DNA of 64,000 nt from Rubellimicrobium arenae (GTDB taxonomy: Bacteria > Pseudomonadota > Alphaproteobacteria > Rhodobacterales > Rhodobacteraceae). The notes beneath the pieces were generated by a model. It saw only the letters and a program-made list of their open reading frames with translations, had not been told where the DNA came from and did no database searches. This document shows, one piece after another, positions 27,530-37,516 of the stretch. The position numbers were made by a program, and so were the translations under genes. The stretch spans positions 372,001 to 436,000 of the forward strand of contig NZ_JAFMST010000002.1 in the NCBI RefSeq assembly GCF_017916275.1, given 5' to 3'. Position 1 is the stretch's first letter, and each line of letters begins with the position of its first letter.

Positions 27530-28324
27530 TTGCGTCCCGCCCTCAGTCTTGCCGTCCTGGCCCTTGCCCTGCCCGCCGCCGCCCAGGCCCTGTCCTGCGG
27601 CAACGACGCTTCGGGCTTCGAGGCCTGGAAGCAGGAGTTCGCCCAGGTCGCCGGCGCCAATGGGGTCGGAGAGAGGGGTCTCGCGGCGCTGGCCGGCGCG
27701 AGTTACGCCACCCGGACCATCGACGCCGACCGCAACCAGCACTCCTTCCGTTATCCCCTGGACGAGTTCATGCGGATTCGCGGGGCCGATACCATCGTGT
27801 CCCAGGGCCGCCGCATGCTCGCCGACAACCGCGATTTCTATACGTCGCTCGAGAACGCCTATGGCGTTCCCGCGGGCGTGCTCATCGCGATCCACGGCAT
27901 GGAAACGGGCTTTGGCAACTTCATGGGCGATTCCAACGTGGTCTCGGCCATCACCACCCTGGCCTACGACTGCCGCCGCCCGGAGTTCTTCACCCCCCAC
28001 GCCCTGGCCGCGCTGGCCCTGGTGGACCGGGGCTGGGTGTCGCCCGAGTCGATCGGCGCGCGGCACGGGGAGTTGGGCCACACCCAGTTCCTGCCGGGCA
28101 ACATCCTTCAGTACGGGCAGGATGGGAACGCCGACGGGCGCGTGGACCTGACGGACGTGGCAGATGCCATGGCCTCGACTGCGAACTTCTTCCGCCAGAA
28201 GGGCTGGCAGCCGGGGCTGGGCTTTCAGGAGGGTGAGCCGAACTACCCGGTGCTCCAGCAGTGGAACGCGGCGACCGTCTACCAGCAGGCCATCGCCCTG
28301 ATGGCGGCCCGCATCGAGGGCTAG
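27530..28324 (+). CDS. lytic murein transglycosylase (MltB/SLT_2 type)
   Basis: The 264-residue enzyme cleaves peptidoglycan to 1,6-anhydro-muropeptides. TTG 27530 is chosen because AAGGAG lies 7 bases upstream and the product then begins with a clean signal peptide ending AAAQA at about residue 20. The catalytic glutamate is E125 in IHGMETGFGNF, and the family GHTQFLPGNIL motif follows. An earlier start at 27488 would spoil the signal peptide. Confidence 0.88.
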   Translation: MRPALSLAVLALALPAAAQALSCGNDASGFEAWKQEFAQVAGANGVGERGLAALAGASYATRTIDADRNQHSFRYPLDEFMRIRGADTIVSQGRRMLADNRDFYTSLENAYGVPAGVLIAIHGMETGFGNFMGDSNVVSAITTLAYDCRRPEFFTPHALAALALVDRGWVSPESIGARHGELGHTQFLPGNILQYGQDGNADGRVDLTDVADAMASTANFFRQKGWQPGLGFQEGEPNYPVLQQWNAATVYQQAIALMAARIEG

Positions 28325-28507
28325 GCGCCGCGCAGGCCCGGGCCTACGCGGGCGCGCTGCGACAGTTCGGAAATGTCGTGCTGCAACGCGGAACCCTGCG
28401 GGGCCTCGCAGGTTCGGGAAGGCTTCCGGACCGGAGAATTCCATGTTGCCTTCCCAGACGTCAGATCCCTTCGCCCATCGGCCTTCCGGCCCTGCGGAGG
28501 CTGGGCG

Positions 28508-30331
28508 ATGACCGGCCCGCAGGGACGGACGACCTGGGGGGCGACGCTGGAAGGAGACGGGCGCGTGCGCTTCCGGCTCTGGGCTCCTGCGGTCGATGGG
28601 CTGTCGCTCCGGATCGAGGGACAGGACCGCCCCATGGACGCCCAGGAGGATGGCTGGTTCGAGCTTGCGGTCCCGGGCCTGCGGCCGGACACCGACTACG
28701 CCTTCGTGCTGCCCGACGGCCAGGTCGTCCCCGACCCGGCCGCGCGGGCCCAGGCCGCCGATGTCCATGGGCCGTCTCGCCTCGTGGACTCCGGGGCCTA
28801 TCGGTGGCGCACGACCTGGGCCGGGCGCCCCTGGCACGAGGCCGTCCTCCACGAGATCCACATCGGAACCTTCACGCCCGAGGGCACCTTCGCGGCGGCC
28901 AAGCGGCATCTGCGCCATCTCGCGGAAACGGGTGTCACGGCCATCGAGATCATGCCGATCGCCCAGTTTCCGGGGAATCGCGGCTGGGGCTATGACGGCG
29001 TGTGCCTCTACGCCCCGCACCGGGCCTACGGCACGCCGGACGATCTGCGCGACCTCGTGGATACGGCGCACGAGCACGGCCTGATGGTCCTGCTCGACGT
29101 GGTCTACAACCACTTCGGGCCCGAGGGGAACTACATCGGCCTTTACGCGCCCGACTTCTACGACGAGGCCCGCCACACGCCGTGGGGCGCCGCCATCGCC
29201 TACGAGCGGGATCCCGTGCGGCGCTTCTACGTGGAGAATGCCCTCTATTGGCTGACCGAGTTCCGGCTCGACGGCCTGCGGCTCGATGCCATCGACCATG
29301 TGCGCGATCGCACCGACCCCGAGATCCTGGTCGAGATCGCCCGGCGCATCCGGGCCGAGATCACCGACAGGCCGATCCACCTCACCACCGAGGACAACCG
29401 GAACGTCACCCACCTCCACGAGCGTGGTCCGGACATGTCGGTGCCCCTTTATTCCGGCGAATGGAACGACGATTTCCACAACGTGGCCCATGTCGTGGCC
29501 ACGGGGGAAAGCGAAGGCTACTATCTCGATTTCGCGCGGGATCACTGGCGCCTGCTGGCCCGGTCGCTGGCCGAGGGCTTCGCCTTTCAGGGCGAGGTCA
29601 CGCCGCAGACGGGCCAGCCGCGGGGTCAGCCGAGCGGGCATCTTCCGCCGACGGCTTTCGTGGACTTCCTTCAGAACCATGACCAGGTCGGCAACCGCGC
29701 CTTCGGCGAGCGGCTGGCCACCCTGACCAGCCCCCCGATGCTGCGGGCGCTGACCACGATCCTGCTGTTGTCCCCGCACATCCCGCTGCTGTTCATGGGC
29801 GAGGAGTACGGCGAGACGCGGCCGTTCTGCTATTTCACCGACTACGAGGGCGACCTTGCCGACGCCATTCGCGAAGGCCGCCGCAGGGAGTTCGCCGATT
29901 TCGCCGCCTTCGCGGGGGGAGGAGAGGCGCTGTCCCATGTGCCCGACCCCAACGCCGCCTCAACCTTCGAAGCCTCCAAGCTCGACTGGGGCCGCTGCGG
30001 ACAGCCCGAGGGTCAGGAACGGCTCGCGGAGGTCCGGGACCTGCTGGCGCTGAGGCGCGAGTTCATCGTTCCTCATCTCGCCGGAACAGGACCGGGCTCT
30101 GGGACGGTGCTGTCCTGGGAGGATGGAGCGGTCGCAGTGGACTGGCAGCTGAACGGCGCCCTCCTGCAACTGCGCGCCAACCTGGGCGCGACGCCCTGCC
30201 CGCTGCCCCCGGCGCGAGGAAGGCTCCTCATCGCGACCTCGGAGGGACCCGCGGCCAAGGCCCCGCCCCTGTCGGTCGCGGTGCATCTTCTGCGTCAGGA
30301 CGGGGCCGCGGCCACGCCCATGCCTGTCTGA
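28508..30331 (+). CDS. treZ: malto-oligosyltrehalose trehalohydrolase
   Basis: A 607-residue GH13 enzyme that releases trehalose from maltooligosyl-trehalose made by TreY. An N-terminal CBM48/E-set domain (FRLWAPAVDGLSLRI) leads into the barrel. Nucleophile D260 lies in LRLDAIDHV, acid/base E295 in TTEDNRNV and the third acid D392 in LQNHDQVGNR. ATG 28508 follows GGAGG. treY is not in the window, so its partner must be elsewhere or the substrate comes from another route. Likely use is osmoprotectant synthesis from glycogen. Confidence 0.93.
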   Translation: MTGPQGRTTWGATLEGDGRVRFRLWAPAVDGLSLRIEGQDRPMDAQEDGWFELAVPGLRPDTDYAFVLPDGQVVPDPAARAQAADVHGPSRLVDSGAYRWRTTWAGRPWHEAVLHEIHIGTFTPEGTFAAAKRHLRHLAETGVTAIEIMPIAQFPGNRGWGYDGVCLYAPHRAYGTPDDLRDLVDTAHEHGLMVLLDVVYNHFGPEGNYIGLYAPDFYDEARHTPWGAAIAYERDPVRRFYVENALYWLTEFRLDGLRLDAIDHVRDRTDPEILVEIARRIRAEITDRPIHLTTEDNRNVTHLHERGPDMSVPLYSGEWNDDFHNVAHVVATGESEGYYLDFARDHWRLLARSLAEGFAFQGEVTPQTGQPRGQPSGHLPPTAFVDFLQNHDQVGNRAFGERLATLTSPPMLRALTTILLLSPHIPLLFMGEEYGETRPFCYFTDYEGDLADAIREGRRREFADFAAFAGGGEALSHVPDPNAASTFEASKLDWGRCGQPEGQERLAEVRDLLALRREFIVPHLAGTGPGSGTVLSWEDGAVAVDWQLNGALLQLRANLGATPCPLPPARGRLLIATSEGPAAKAPPLSVAVHLLRQDGAAATPMPV

Positions 30332-30612
30332 TCCTCCGGGGCGGGTCCGGGCCACGTTTGCCCGCACGAGACGGCGCCTTCGAACGCAGGGCCGCAGGGC
30401 GATTTCGGCGTGGAACGGACCCTAAGTTTATTCCGCTCCGGGAACGATCCTGGCACCGCGCGACTACGAGGCTCCGCCCCTGGACCGGGCAACCGACGAG
30501 GCGCTGCGTGGCGTCATCGCACGTCGCAAGGGTGCGGCGGACGACATGTGGCCTTGATCCCGCCCCTCCACCAGGGGCCGGTGGTCCGGTCGGGCGCTCG
30601 GATCGCGAAGGG

Positions 30613-32649
30613 TCAGAGATCCTTCACGAGCCGGAGCGCATCGTAGATCGCCGCGTGCGTGTTCCGCGCGGCCACGGCGTCGCCGATCCGGAAGACACGG
30701 AACCGGCCTTGGGGGTTGTTGAGCACCCTTTGGGGCATCCCGGTGGCCAGGGCCTCGTAGTCCACCTCGCCCGCGTTCGAGGACAGCGCCTTCAGCTCGA
30801 AATAGACCTCGTCGAGCGGACGGGTGCCATGGTTCACCACGACCTGGTCCACCACCCGCTCGCGCGTCGTGTCGCCATAGTCCGAACCCAGCGTGGCCAG
30901 GAGCTGGTTGCCCTGACGCTCGACCCGCGTCAGCCGCCAGGTGACGGTGAAGGTGGTGTCGCGCCGCTGGAGGGAGCGCATGTAGGGCACGAGGTTCATG
31001 GCCATGACCTCGGGCGCGAAGGCACGGTCGGGGGTCACGATCTCGACGCGCGCGCCAGTGGCCGCGATCATGTCGGCCGCCTGGAGCCCGGCATGGTCGC
31101 CCGCGTCATCGTAGACCAGCACGTTGGACCCGGGCCGCACGTCGCCCGACAGGATGTCCCAGGCCGAGACCACGAGGTCGTTGCCCTCCTCCAGCACCTC
31201 GGTATGCGGAAGGCCGCCGGTGGCAACGATCACCTCGTCGGGTTCGGAGGCCAGCACGGCCTCCGCGTCGGCCAGGGTGTTGAAGTGGAAGCGCACGCCG
31301 CGCTTCTCGCACTGGGCCATGCGCCAGGCGACGATGGAGATCATCTCGCGCCGCCGCTCGCTCTGCGCGGTGAGGCGGATCTGGCCACCGGGCTCGTCGG
31401 CCGCCTCGAAGACGGTGACCTCGTGCCCGCGCTCGGCGGCCACGCGCGCGGCCTCGAGCCCCGCCGGGCCCGCGCCCACGACGGTGATCCGCTTGTGCCG
31501 CGAAGCGGCGGGGATCGTCTGGGGCATGGTCGTCTCGCGGCCCGTGGCCGGGTTGTGGATGCAGAAGGCCGCCCCGCCCTGGTAGATGCGGTCGAGGCAG
31601 TAGTTCGCGCCCACGCAGGGCCGGATGTCGTCCTCGCGCCCTTCCAGGATCTTCCGCATGATGTGCGGGTCGGCCATGTGCGCCCGGGTCATCCCCACCA
31701 TGTCCAGCTTGCCGGAGGCAATGGCGTGCCGCGCGGTGGCGAGATCGGGGATGCGCGCCGCGTGGAAGGTCGGAAAGCCCGTGGCCGCCTTGATCTCGCC
31801 CGCGAAGTCGAGATGCGGGGCGCTGGGCATGCCCTGGATGGGGATCACGTCCGTCAGCGCGGCATCCGTGTCGATGCGGCCGCGGATGACATTCAGGAAG
31901 TCCACCAGCCCGCTGCTCTTCAGGCGATAGGAGATCTCGAACCCTTCCTCGCGGGTGATCCCGCCCGGCGTCCCTTCATCGCCGGTGTAGCGGACACCGA
32001 CGATGAAGTCCGGTCCGCAACGCTCGCGCACGGCCTGGAGCACGTCGAAGGTGAAGCGCAGGCGGTTGTCCAGGGAGCCGCCATAGGGCGCCTCAAGGTC
32101 GTTGGTCAGCGGCGACCAGAACTGGTCCAGGAGGTGCCCATAGGCCTCGAACTCGATGCCGTCGACGCCCGCGGCCTTCATCCGCTCGGCCGCGTCCGCG
32201 TAGTCGCGGATGATGCGGGCGATGTCCCAGTCCTCCATGCGCTTGGGGAAGGCGCGGTGCGAGGCCTCGCGCTCGTGCGAGGGCGAGACCACGGGCAGCC
32301 AGTCGCCTTTGTCCCAGCGCGTCCGCCGCCCGAGGTGGGTCAGCTGGATCATCACCGCCGCGCCGTGGTCGTGGCATTCGTCCACGAGCTGGCGCATCCA
32401 GCCTACGACCTCGTCCTTCCAGGCCAGGATGTTGTTGAACACCGGCGGGCTGTCCCGCGCCACCGAGGCCGACCCCGCCGTCATCGTCAGCGCGATTCCC
32501 GCCTTGGCCCGCTCCACATGGTAGGCGCGGTATCGCTCCTTGGGCATCCCGTCCTCGGGATAGGCGGGCTCATGGCTCGTGATCATGACGCGGTTGCGCA
32601 ACGTCAAGTGCTTGAGCTGGAACGGCTGGAGAAGGGGATCTTGATGCAT
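30613..32649 (-). CDS. OYE/FAD-type demethylase, N-methylproline demethylase (StcD)-like
   Basis: A 678-residue fusion. An Old-Yellow-Enzyme FMN barrel (about 1-340) is followed by an iron-sulfur motif and an FAD/NAD domain starting with VVGAGPAGLEAA near 390. This plan matches trimethylamine and histamine dehydrogenases and the stachydrine-pathway N-methylproline demethylase. In the Fe-S segment the cysteines are C345, C351 and C363, with A348 where trimethylamine dehydrogenase has its second Cys. It is divergent from a TetR gene and a ProC-like gene, which supports amine/betaine breakdown. The true substrate is uncertain. Confidence 0.75.
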   Translation of the reverse strand: MHQDPLLQPFQLKHLTLRNRVMITSHEPAYPEDGMPKERYRAYHVERAKAGIALTMTAGSASVARDSPPVFNNILAWKDEVVGWMRQLVDECHDHGAAVMIQLTHLGRRTRWDKGDWLPVVSPSHEREASHRAFPKRMEDWDIARIIRDYADAAERMKAAGVDGIEFEAYGHLLDQFWSPLTNDLEAPYGGSLDNRLRFTFDVLQAVRERCGPDFIVGVRYTGDEGTPGGITREEGFEISYRLKSSGLVDFLNVIRGRIDTDAALTDVIPIQGMPSAPHLDFAGEIKAATGFPTFHAARIPDLATARHAIASGKLDMVGMTRAHMADPHIMRKILEGREDDIRPCVGANYCLDRIYQGGAAFCIHNPATGRETTMPQTIPAASRHKRITVVGAGPAGLEAARVAAERGHEVTVFEAADEPGGQIRLTAQSERRREMISIVAWRMAQCEKRGVRFHFNTLADAEAVLASEPDEVIVATGGLPHTEVLEEGNDLVVSAWDILSGDVRPGSNVLVYDDAGDHAGLQAADMIAATGARVEIVTPDRAFAPEVMAMNLVPYMRSLQRRDTTFTVTWRLTRVERQGNQLLATLGSDYGDTTRERVVDQVVVNHGTRPLDEVYFELKALSSNAGEVDYEALATGMPQRVLNNPQGRFRVFRIGDAVAARNTHAAIYDALRLVKDL

Positions 32650-32683
32650 GGGGAGGCGTCCGGGCCGAAGGGGATGGCAAAGG

Positions 32684-32711
32684 GCTAGACCCGAATGTTC
32701 ACATGTGTCAA
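32684..32711 (-). promoter_or_regulatory. candidate promoter of the StcD-like gene
   Basis: On the minus strand a perfect TTGACA (32706-32711) is followed after 16 bases by TCTAGC (32684-32689), 35 bases before the ATG at 32649. The -35 lies inside a TGTTC/GAACA inverted repeat (32696-32716), where the divergent TetR regulator might bind. Confidence 0.4.
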
Positions 32712-32795
32712 GAACAAGGTCACGAGTGACCAGCCGTTGGACATCCCCGTCAGCCCTGGCCGCCGCAGGGCCCTTGCACGTGACACGGGGGGAGC

Positions 32796-33434
32796 ATGTC
32801 CTTGAACGAGACCGGATGGCGCGGATCGGCTGACGCCTGGCTCGATGCGGCCTATCAGGCCCTGATCGAGGGTGGCGTGGAGGCTGTGAAGATCCTGCCC
32901 CTGGCCCAGCGCCTCAACATCTCGCGCACGAGCTTCTACTGGTTCTTCAAGGACCGCGAGGAGCTGCTGGCCGCCCTGGCCGATCGCTGGGCGGGCAAGA
33001 ACACCGGCAGCCTGCTGGCCGCCACCCAGGCCTATGCCGAGAGCGAATCCGAGGCGATGCTGAACGTCATCGGCTGCTTCCTCGACCCGGAGGGCTTCGA
33101 CGCCCGATTCGAGTTCGCGGTGAGGAGCTGGGGGTTGCAATCCCCCGGCATGACCGGGCGCGTCGCCCAGGCCGACCGTGAACGGCTGGCCGCCTTGACG
33201 GACATGCTGCAGCGCTGGGGACATGCCCCGCTGGATGCCGACGTGCGCGCCCGGACCATCTACCTGGTCCAGATCGGCTACATCTCCCTGCAGTCCGAGG
33301 AAACGCTGGGCGAGAGAATGCGACGCATCCCCACCTACGTGGAAATCTACACCGGCCGGAAGCCCGAGCCGAGGGAGCTCGCGCGCTTTCATGCAAGGCA
33401 TGGTTATGTTCCTGAAACGGCGGACCTGACGTGA
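32796..33434 (+). CDS. TetR family transcriptional regulator
   Basis: A 212-residue repressor. The N-terminal HTH (about 12-60) contains the typical ISRTSFYWFFKDREELLAAL. The rest is a helical ligand domain. ATG 32796 follows GGGGGAG. It is divergent from the StcD-like gene across 146 bases and overlaps the ProC-like gene by 4 bases (GTGA), so it probably controls both in response to the methylated amine or its product (inference). Confidence 0.87.
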   Translation: MSLNETGWRGSADAWLDAAYQALIEGGVEAVKILPLAQRLNISRTSFYWFFKDREELLAALADRWAGKNTGSLLAATQAYAESESEAMLNVIGCFLDPEGFDARFEFAVRSWGLQSPGMTGRVAQADRERLAALTDMLQRWGHAPLDADVRARTIYLVQIGYISLQSEETLGERMRRIPTYVEIYTGRKPEPRELARFHARHGYVPETADLT

Positions 33435-34225
33435 CGCGGCTGGGGATCGTCGGCGCGACTGGCTGGCTGGGCAGCGCCCTGAGGCGCGGCGTCCTGGACG
33501 CCGGACTGGTGCCGGAGACCGACCTCGTGCTGCTGAACCGCAGCGGGCCGCGGCCCGACTACCACGGGCGAGCCCACGTCACCTGGGCTTCGGACCTGGC
33601 CGACCTTGTCGCCCGGACCGATGTGATCGTCCTGGCAGTGAGGCCGCAGGATTATGCGGCGCTGAACCTGCGTGCGCCAGGACGGCTCGTGGTATCCTTC
33701 ATGGCCGGGGTCCCCCTGAGCGCACTGGAGCTGACAGGCGCCCGCATCGTTCGCGCGATGCCCAACGGGGCGGCGGCGCTTGGGCGCTCCTACACGCCCT
33801 GGCTGGCCGGAGCGGACGTGACCAATGCCGACCGGACCTTCGTTCGGGTGATGCTGGCCGCGTTCGGGCAGGAGGATGAGGTCGCTTCCGAGGCCCAGAT
33901 CGATCTGCTGACGGCGCTGTCGGGCTCGGGGGCGGCGTATCCGGCCCTGATGGCGGCGGCGCTGCTGGGGGAAGCCCGGGCGGCGGGATTGCCCGAGCCG
34001 GTGGCCCGGCGTGCCGTCGAAGCGGTCGTCTGCGATGGCGCCGATCTTCTGCGAGGGCGCATCGAATCGGCTCCGGAGATGGTGGGCACGTATCGGGCCT
34101 ACCAGGGCACCACGGCGGCGGGGCTCGACGCGGCGGAGCGGGCGGGGTTCTCGGCTGCCTTGACCTCGGCGCTGCGCGCCGCCGCGGCGAAAGCCCTGCG
34201 GATGTGGCCCACCACCGAGTCCTGA
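33431..34225 (+). CDS. pyrroline-5-carboxylate reductase-like protein
   Basis: A 264-residue ProC-family oxidoreductase. An N-terminal Rossmann fold starts with GIVGATGWLGSAL, a variant of the usual GxGxMG. The C-terminal helical dimer domain has SGSGAAYPALMAAAL and TYRAYQGTTAAGL. GTG start overlaps the TetR stop. Being co-expressed with that regulator and opposite an N-methylproline-type demethylase, it could act on a cyclic imine from betaine breakdown and not be the biosynthetic ProC. The odd nucleotide loop supports a specialised role. Confidence 0.72.
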   Translation: MTRLGIVGATGWLGSALRRGVLDAGLVPETDLVLLNRSGPRPDYHGRAHVTWASDLADLVARTDVIVLAVRPQDYAALNLRAPGRLVVSFMAGVPLSALELTGARIVRAMPNGAAALGRSYTPWLAGADVTNADRTFVRVMLAAFGQEDEVASEAQIDLLTALSGSGAAYPALMAAALLGEARAAGLPEPVARRAVEAVVCDGADLLRGRIESAPEMVGTYRAYQGTTAAGLDAAERAGFSAALTSALRAAAAKALRMWPTTES

Positions 34226-34723
34226 ACTTGCTCCACCGGTTGCAGCGTAGAAGGTCGGGAGCGGGATGAACGGACCACCTTGCCCCCAGCGGTCCGGGCA
34301 GGCCCCTAGGCAACCCCCACGGCGCTCCGCCCTGTCCGGGTCCCGTGCCCGGCGCGACCCGTGACAGGCCTCCCGAGCAGGCCGGCCGCCCAGATCCCTC
34401 GTCGGGCCATGTGACGTCGCCCGCTTCCGGAACATAGCCCGACCTCCATGTGGTCGGTTACGGCGCCGCCGGCCGACCTGACACCTCGGTGCATCACCGG
34501 AACGGGCCGCTCGGCACACCGGCATGAAGGAAGGCCAGCACGCTGCCTCGAACGCCTTCAACAGCTTCGTTGCCCGACGGTTGCTCGCGTCCGGACTTGC
34601 CGGGAGGCTGAACGCCCGAGTGGGAGTTCAAGGCGATAGTTCCCTAAAAGGCTGTGGCATTAGCCTGCCATTAATAGGAAGACCGCTCCTCTCGGCGCAG
34701 CAACGTCGACCGAGGTCCAAAGC
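34226..34723. other. 498-base intergenic region before the chemoreceptor
   Basis: No recognisable coding frame or RNA gene. An AT-richer stretch at 34643-34680 (CCCTAAAAGGC... CCATTAATAGG) probably holds the chemoreceptor promoter; its match to flagellar sigma-28 sites is too weak to call. Confidence 0.45.
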
Positions 34724-36466
34724 ATGAGCCGCATCCGAGAATTCGACAACAAGCTCACGATCAGGAAGCGCCTGGTCCTGGCATTCACGGTGATGGCCGC
34801 CCTCTCCGCCGGAGCCATGGCCCTGTCGACCTTCAGTCTCCTGTCCCTCAACGGGCGGGTTTCCTCCATGGTCGAGAACGATGTGGAACGGGTCCGGCTC
34901 AGCGAGAAGCTGCTTCTTGAGCAGATGCGGGTCCAGAAGCTCGTCCGCGAGCATATCCTGGTCAGCGATGCCGCCCTGAAGCAGCAGATCGAGCAGGACC
35001 TGTCCGTGTCCCGCTCCAAGAGCGACGAGGTCGTGGCCGAGCTGAAGCTCTTGGGGACCGACGACGACATCGCCGACCTCGATGCCTTCAACGACCTGCG
35101 GGCCCAGCTCCGGGCCGTCAACGATCGGGCCATCGCCCTGTCGCGCGAGAACAAGCTGGTCGAGGCCAGCGACCTCGTCGTGGCGAACGGGGTCGAGATC
35201 TGGAACCGGATGGAGCCGGCGCTCGACGACATCGTCAAGGAAAGCCAGGGCACCCTTCACGACAAGGACGTGGCGAGTCGCCAGATCACCTATCGCTCGC
35301 TCGCCATGCTGATGGTCCTCCTGTTGGTCTCGGTCGCCTTCGGGACCGTGAGCGCACGCTGGACCATCCGGATCATCTCGAAAGCGTTCTCAGATGCGCT
35401 CGACATGGCGCAACGCGTGGCCCGCGGCGATCTCACGGCCACGGCCACGATCGAAAGGACCGACGAGGCCGGCGAGGTCATGGGCAGCCTCAACGGCATG
35501 GTGCTGAGCCTCCGCACCATCGTGGAACGGGTGCTGGCCAGTTCCAGCCAGATGACCTCGGGGGCCGTGCAGCTTGCCGCCGCCGCCCAGCAGCTCACGT
35601 CCAGCGCGACAGAGCAGGCTGCTGCGACCGAAGAGGTCTCCGCCTCGGTCGAGGAGATCGCGGCCAACATCAAGCAGACGGCCTTCAACGCCTCCGAGAC
35701 CGAGATCGTGGCCAAGCGGTCGGTGGACGAAACCCGTGGGTCGGGACAGTCCGCGGCGGAGGCGGTCCGGGCGATGACGACGATCGCCAAGAAGACCACC
35801 ATCGTGCAGGAGATCGCGCGCCAGACGGACCTGCTGGCGCTCAATGCCGCCGTCGAGGCGGCACGGGCGGGCGAGCACGGAAGAGGGTTTGCCGTGGTGG
35901 CGTCCGAAGTTCGCAAGCTTGCGGAACGGGCGCGCGCGGCCTCCGAGGAGATTGGGGAGTTGTCGGAATCGACGGTCGAGATCTCGCGGAGCGCAGGCGA
36001 CAAGCTGCAGGGGTTGGTCCCCGAGATCGAGAAGACCGCGAGCCTCATCAGCCAGATCACCCACGCCAACCAGGAACTCGCGACGGGCGCCGCCCAGATC
36101 ACGACCGCCATCCATCAGATCGACGCGGCCGCCCAGCAGAACACCGCGACCGCCGAGCAGGTGGCCTCGACGGCTGGTCTCCTCGCCTCGCAGGCTCACG
36201 AGCTTCGGGCCTCGATGGGGTTCTTCCGGCTCCATGCCATGAAGGATCAGAACCAGGGCAGCGAGGCAGCGCCGTCCGGCACGAGCGCGACGGCCACTGC
36301 TGCGCCCTTCACGACGCTGCCGAGCCCGGAGGATGTACCGGCCAAGCCCCAGGAGCTCAGGCCCAACGTGGCGCGGCCGGCCCTCTCCCTGGGCTACGAC
36401 TTCGTCCTGGCCGAGGGGGAGGATGAACTCGACCAGCAATTCCGTCGGACGGGTGCTTCCGGCTGA
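34724..36466 (+). CDS. methyl-accepting chemotaxis protein
   Basis: A 580-residue membrane receptor. TM1 is about 18-41, a helical periplasmic ligand domain (4HB type) 42-190, TM2 about 191-210, HAMP to about 265 and the signalling hairpin to about 500 with the conserved tip [21 protein letters not shown] Pro/Ala-rich C-terminal tail of ~80 residues ends [14 protein letters not shown], with no CheR-docking pentapeptide. No che genes are adjacent. The last base pairs face a diguanylate cyclase across a shared terminator. Confidence 0.93.
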   Translation: MSRIREFDNKLTIRKRLVLAFTVMAALSAGAMALSTFSLLSLNGRVSSMVENDVERVRLSEKLLLEQMRVQKLVREHILVSDAALKQQIEQDLSVSRSKSDEVVAELKLLGTDDDIADLDAFNDLRAQLRAVNDRAIALSRENKLVEASDLVVANGVEIWNRMEPALDDIVKESQGTLHDKDVASRQITYRSLAMLMVLLLVSVAFGTVSARWTIRIISKAFSDALDMAQRVARGDLTATATIERTDEAGEVMGSLNGMVLSLRTIVERVLASSSQMTSGAVQLAAAAQQLTSSATEQAAATEEVSASVEEIAANIKQTAFNASETEIVAKRSVDETRGSGQSAAEAVRAMTTIAKKTTIVQEIARQTDLLALNAAVEAARAGEHGRGFAVVASEVRKLAERARAASEEIGELSESTVEISRSAGDKLQGLVPEIEKTASLISQITHANQELATGAAQITTAIHQIDAAAQQNTATAEQVASTAGLLASQAHELRASMGFFRLHAMKDQNQGSEAAPSGTSATATAAPFTTLPSPEDVPAKPQELRPNVARPALSLGYDFVLAEGEDELDQQFRRTGASG

Positions 36467-36522
36467 GGTCGGGATCGAAGCCGGCTCGACCGTTCGAGGC
36501 CTGACACCCGGCTACAACGCTC

Positions 36523-36555
36523 AAGGCCCGGTCAGGGAGATCCAGACCGGGCCTT
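36523..36555. terminator. bidirectional terminator between chemoreceptor and GGDEF gene
   Basis: AAGGCCCGGTC and GACCGGGCCTT are perfect 11-base arms with an 11-base loop. The stem begins with AA and ends with TT, so it reads as a terminator in both directions; it lies between two convergent genes. Confidence 0.75.
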
Positions 36556-36622
36556 CATCGACTTACTGGCAGGCCGCTCGCTTCGGATTCGTGACAATGC
36601 GGCCCACCGCGCGGATGACCTG

Positions 36623-37516
36623 CTACCCCCGGCCAGGCTGCTCTGGCTCCGGCCGCATCTCTCCGACCAGGGCCCAAGATGAGTCGGGCGACACATGCAC
36701 CCGATTTCGGCCAGATCTCTTGGCCTCATAAAGGGCCGCATCCGAAGCCAGCAGCGCCGAGCCGAGCCGTGATCCCCCGGCGTGTCGAGCAAGGCCAGCC
36801 GAGATCGTGACAGGCCCGAGGGGCGTCGCGACAGCGGACTCGATGCTTTCGCGCAGGCGGTTCGCGATGCGAAGGGCTTCTGCTTGGTCGACCTCCGGGA
36901 GGACCAGGATGAACTCCTCCCCTCCGAAACGCGCAAGGACATCACTGGCCCGCAGCAGGGTGCCCGCGACGCCTGCGACACGACAGATGATCTGGTCGCC
37001 CATGTCGTGACCGAAGGCATCGTTGATCCGTTTGAACTGGTCGATGTCGAAATGAACGAGCCATCCTGCGGGCGATCTCATCAGGCGCCGCTCGGCTCCC
37101 CGTCTGTTCAATAGACCTGTCATCGGGTCGGTGTCCGCCTCGAGACGCGATTGGTCGACGTGGTCCGTTACGCGGTCCAGGAGCCTGTTCGTATGGTGCA
37201 TGACTCGTCCGACCTCGTCGGCAAAGTCATCCGGCAGGTGGCCGGGATGCCGGCCCGCATCCCAGGACTCGAGATGCCGCGCGATGACGAGGAGCGGGCT
37301 GAGGATATTGCGCAGCGCCATCAGCGTCAGCAGAGTCCCGATCGCCGTGGCCATCACCATGACGACGATGGATGCCAGCGTCTCATGAAGCTCGCGGTCG
37401 AGCCCAAGGTCGACAAAGGCCAGGAGAGGGATCTGGATTCCGAGGCAGGCCAGGAGCAGCACCTTGGCCGCAAAGCTCGCAGGGAAGATCCGGGACATCA
37501 GGCGGTAGAGTTTCAT
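36623..37516 (-). CDS. membrane diguanylate cyclase (GGDEF)
   Basis: A 297-residue c-di-GMP synthase. Two membrane helices (about 17-37 and 46-70) carry a short loop, then a HAMP-like linker and the GGDEF domain. The active site is GGEEF at 198-202. An intact inhibitory site RASD at 189-192 stands exactly five residues before it, so product feedback is expected. With almost no periplasmic sensor, input would come through the membrane or linker. Convergent with the chemoreceptor; both act in motility or surface behaviour. Confidence 0.92.
   Translation of the reverse strand: MKLYRLMSRIFPASFAAKVLLLACLGIQIPLLAFVDLGLDRELHETLASIVVMVMATAIGTLLTLMALRNILSPLLVIARHLESWDAGRHPGHLPDDFADEVGRVMHHTNRLLDRVTDHVDQSRLEADTDPMTGLLNRRGAERRLMRSPAGWLVHFDIDQFKRINDAFGHDMGDQIICRVAGVAGTLLRASDVLARFGGEEFILVLPEVDQAEALRIANRLRESIESAVATPLGPVTISAGLARHAGGSRLGSALLASDAALYEAKRSGRNRVHVSPDSSWALVGEMRPEPEQPGRG

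Noticed and set aside
34643-34680. A flagellar sigma-28 promoter before the chemoreceptor
   Set aside because: TAAA is present, but the GCCGATAA part is poor and the spacing is off.
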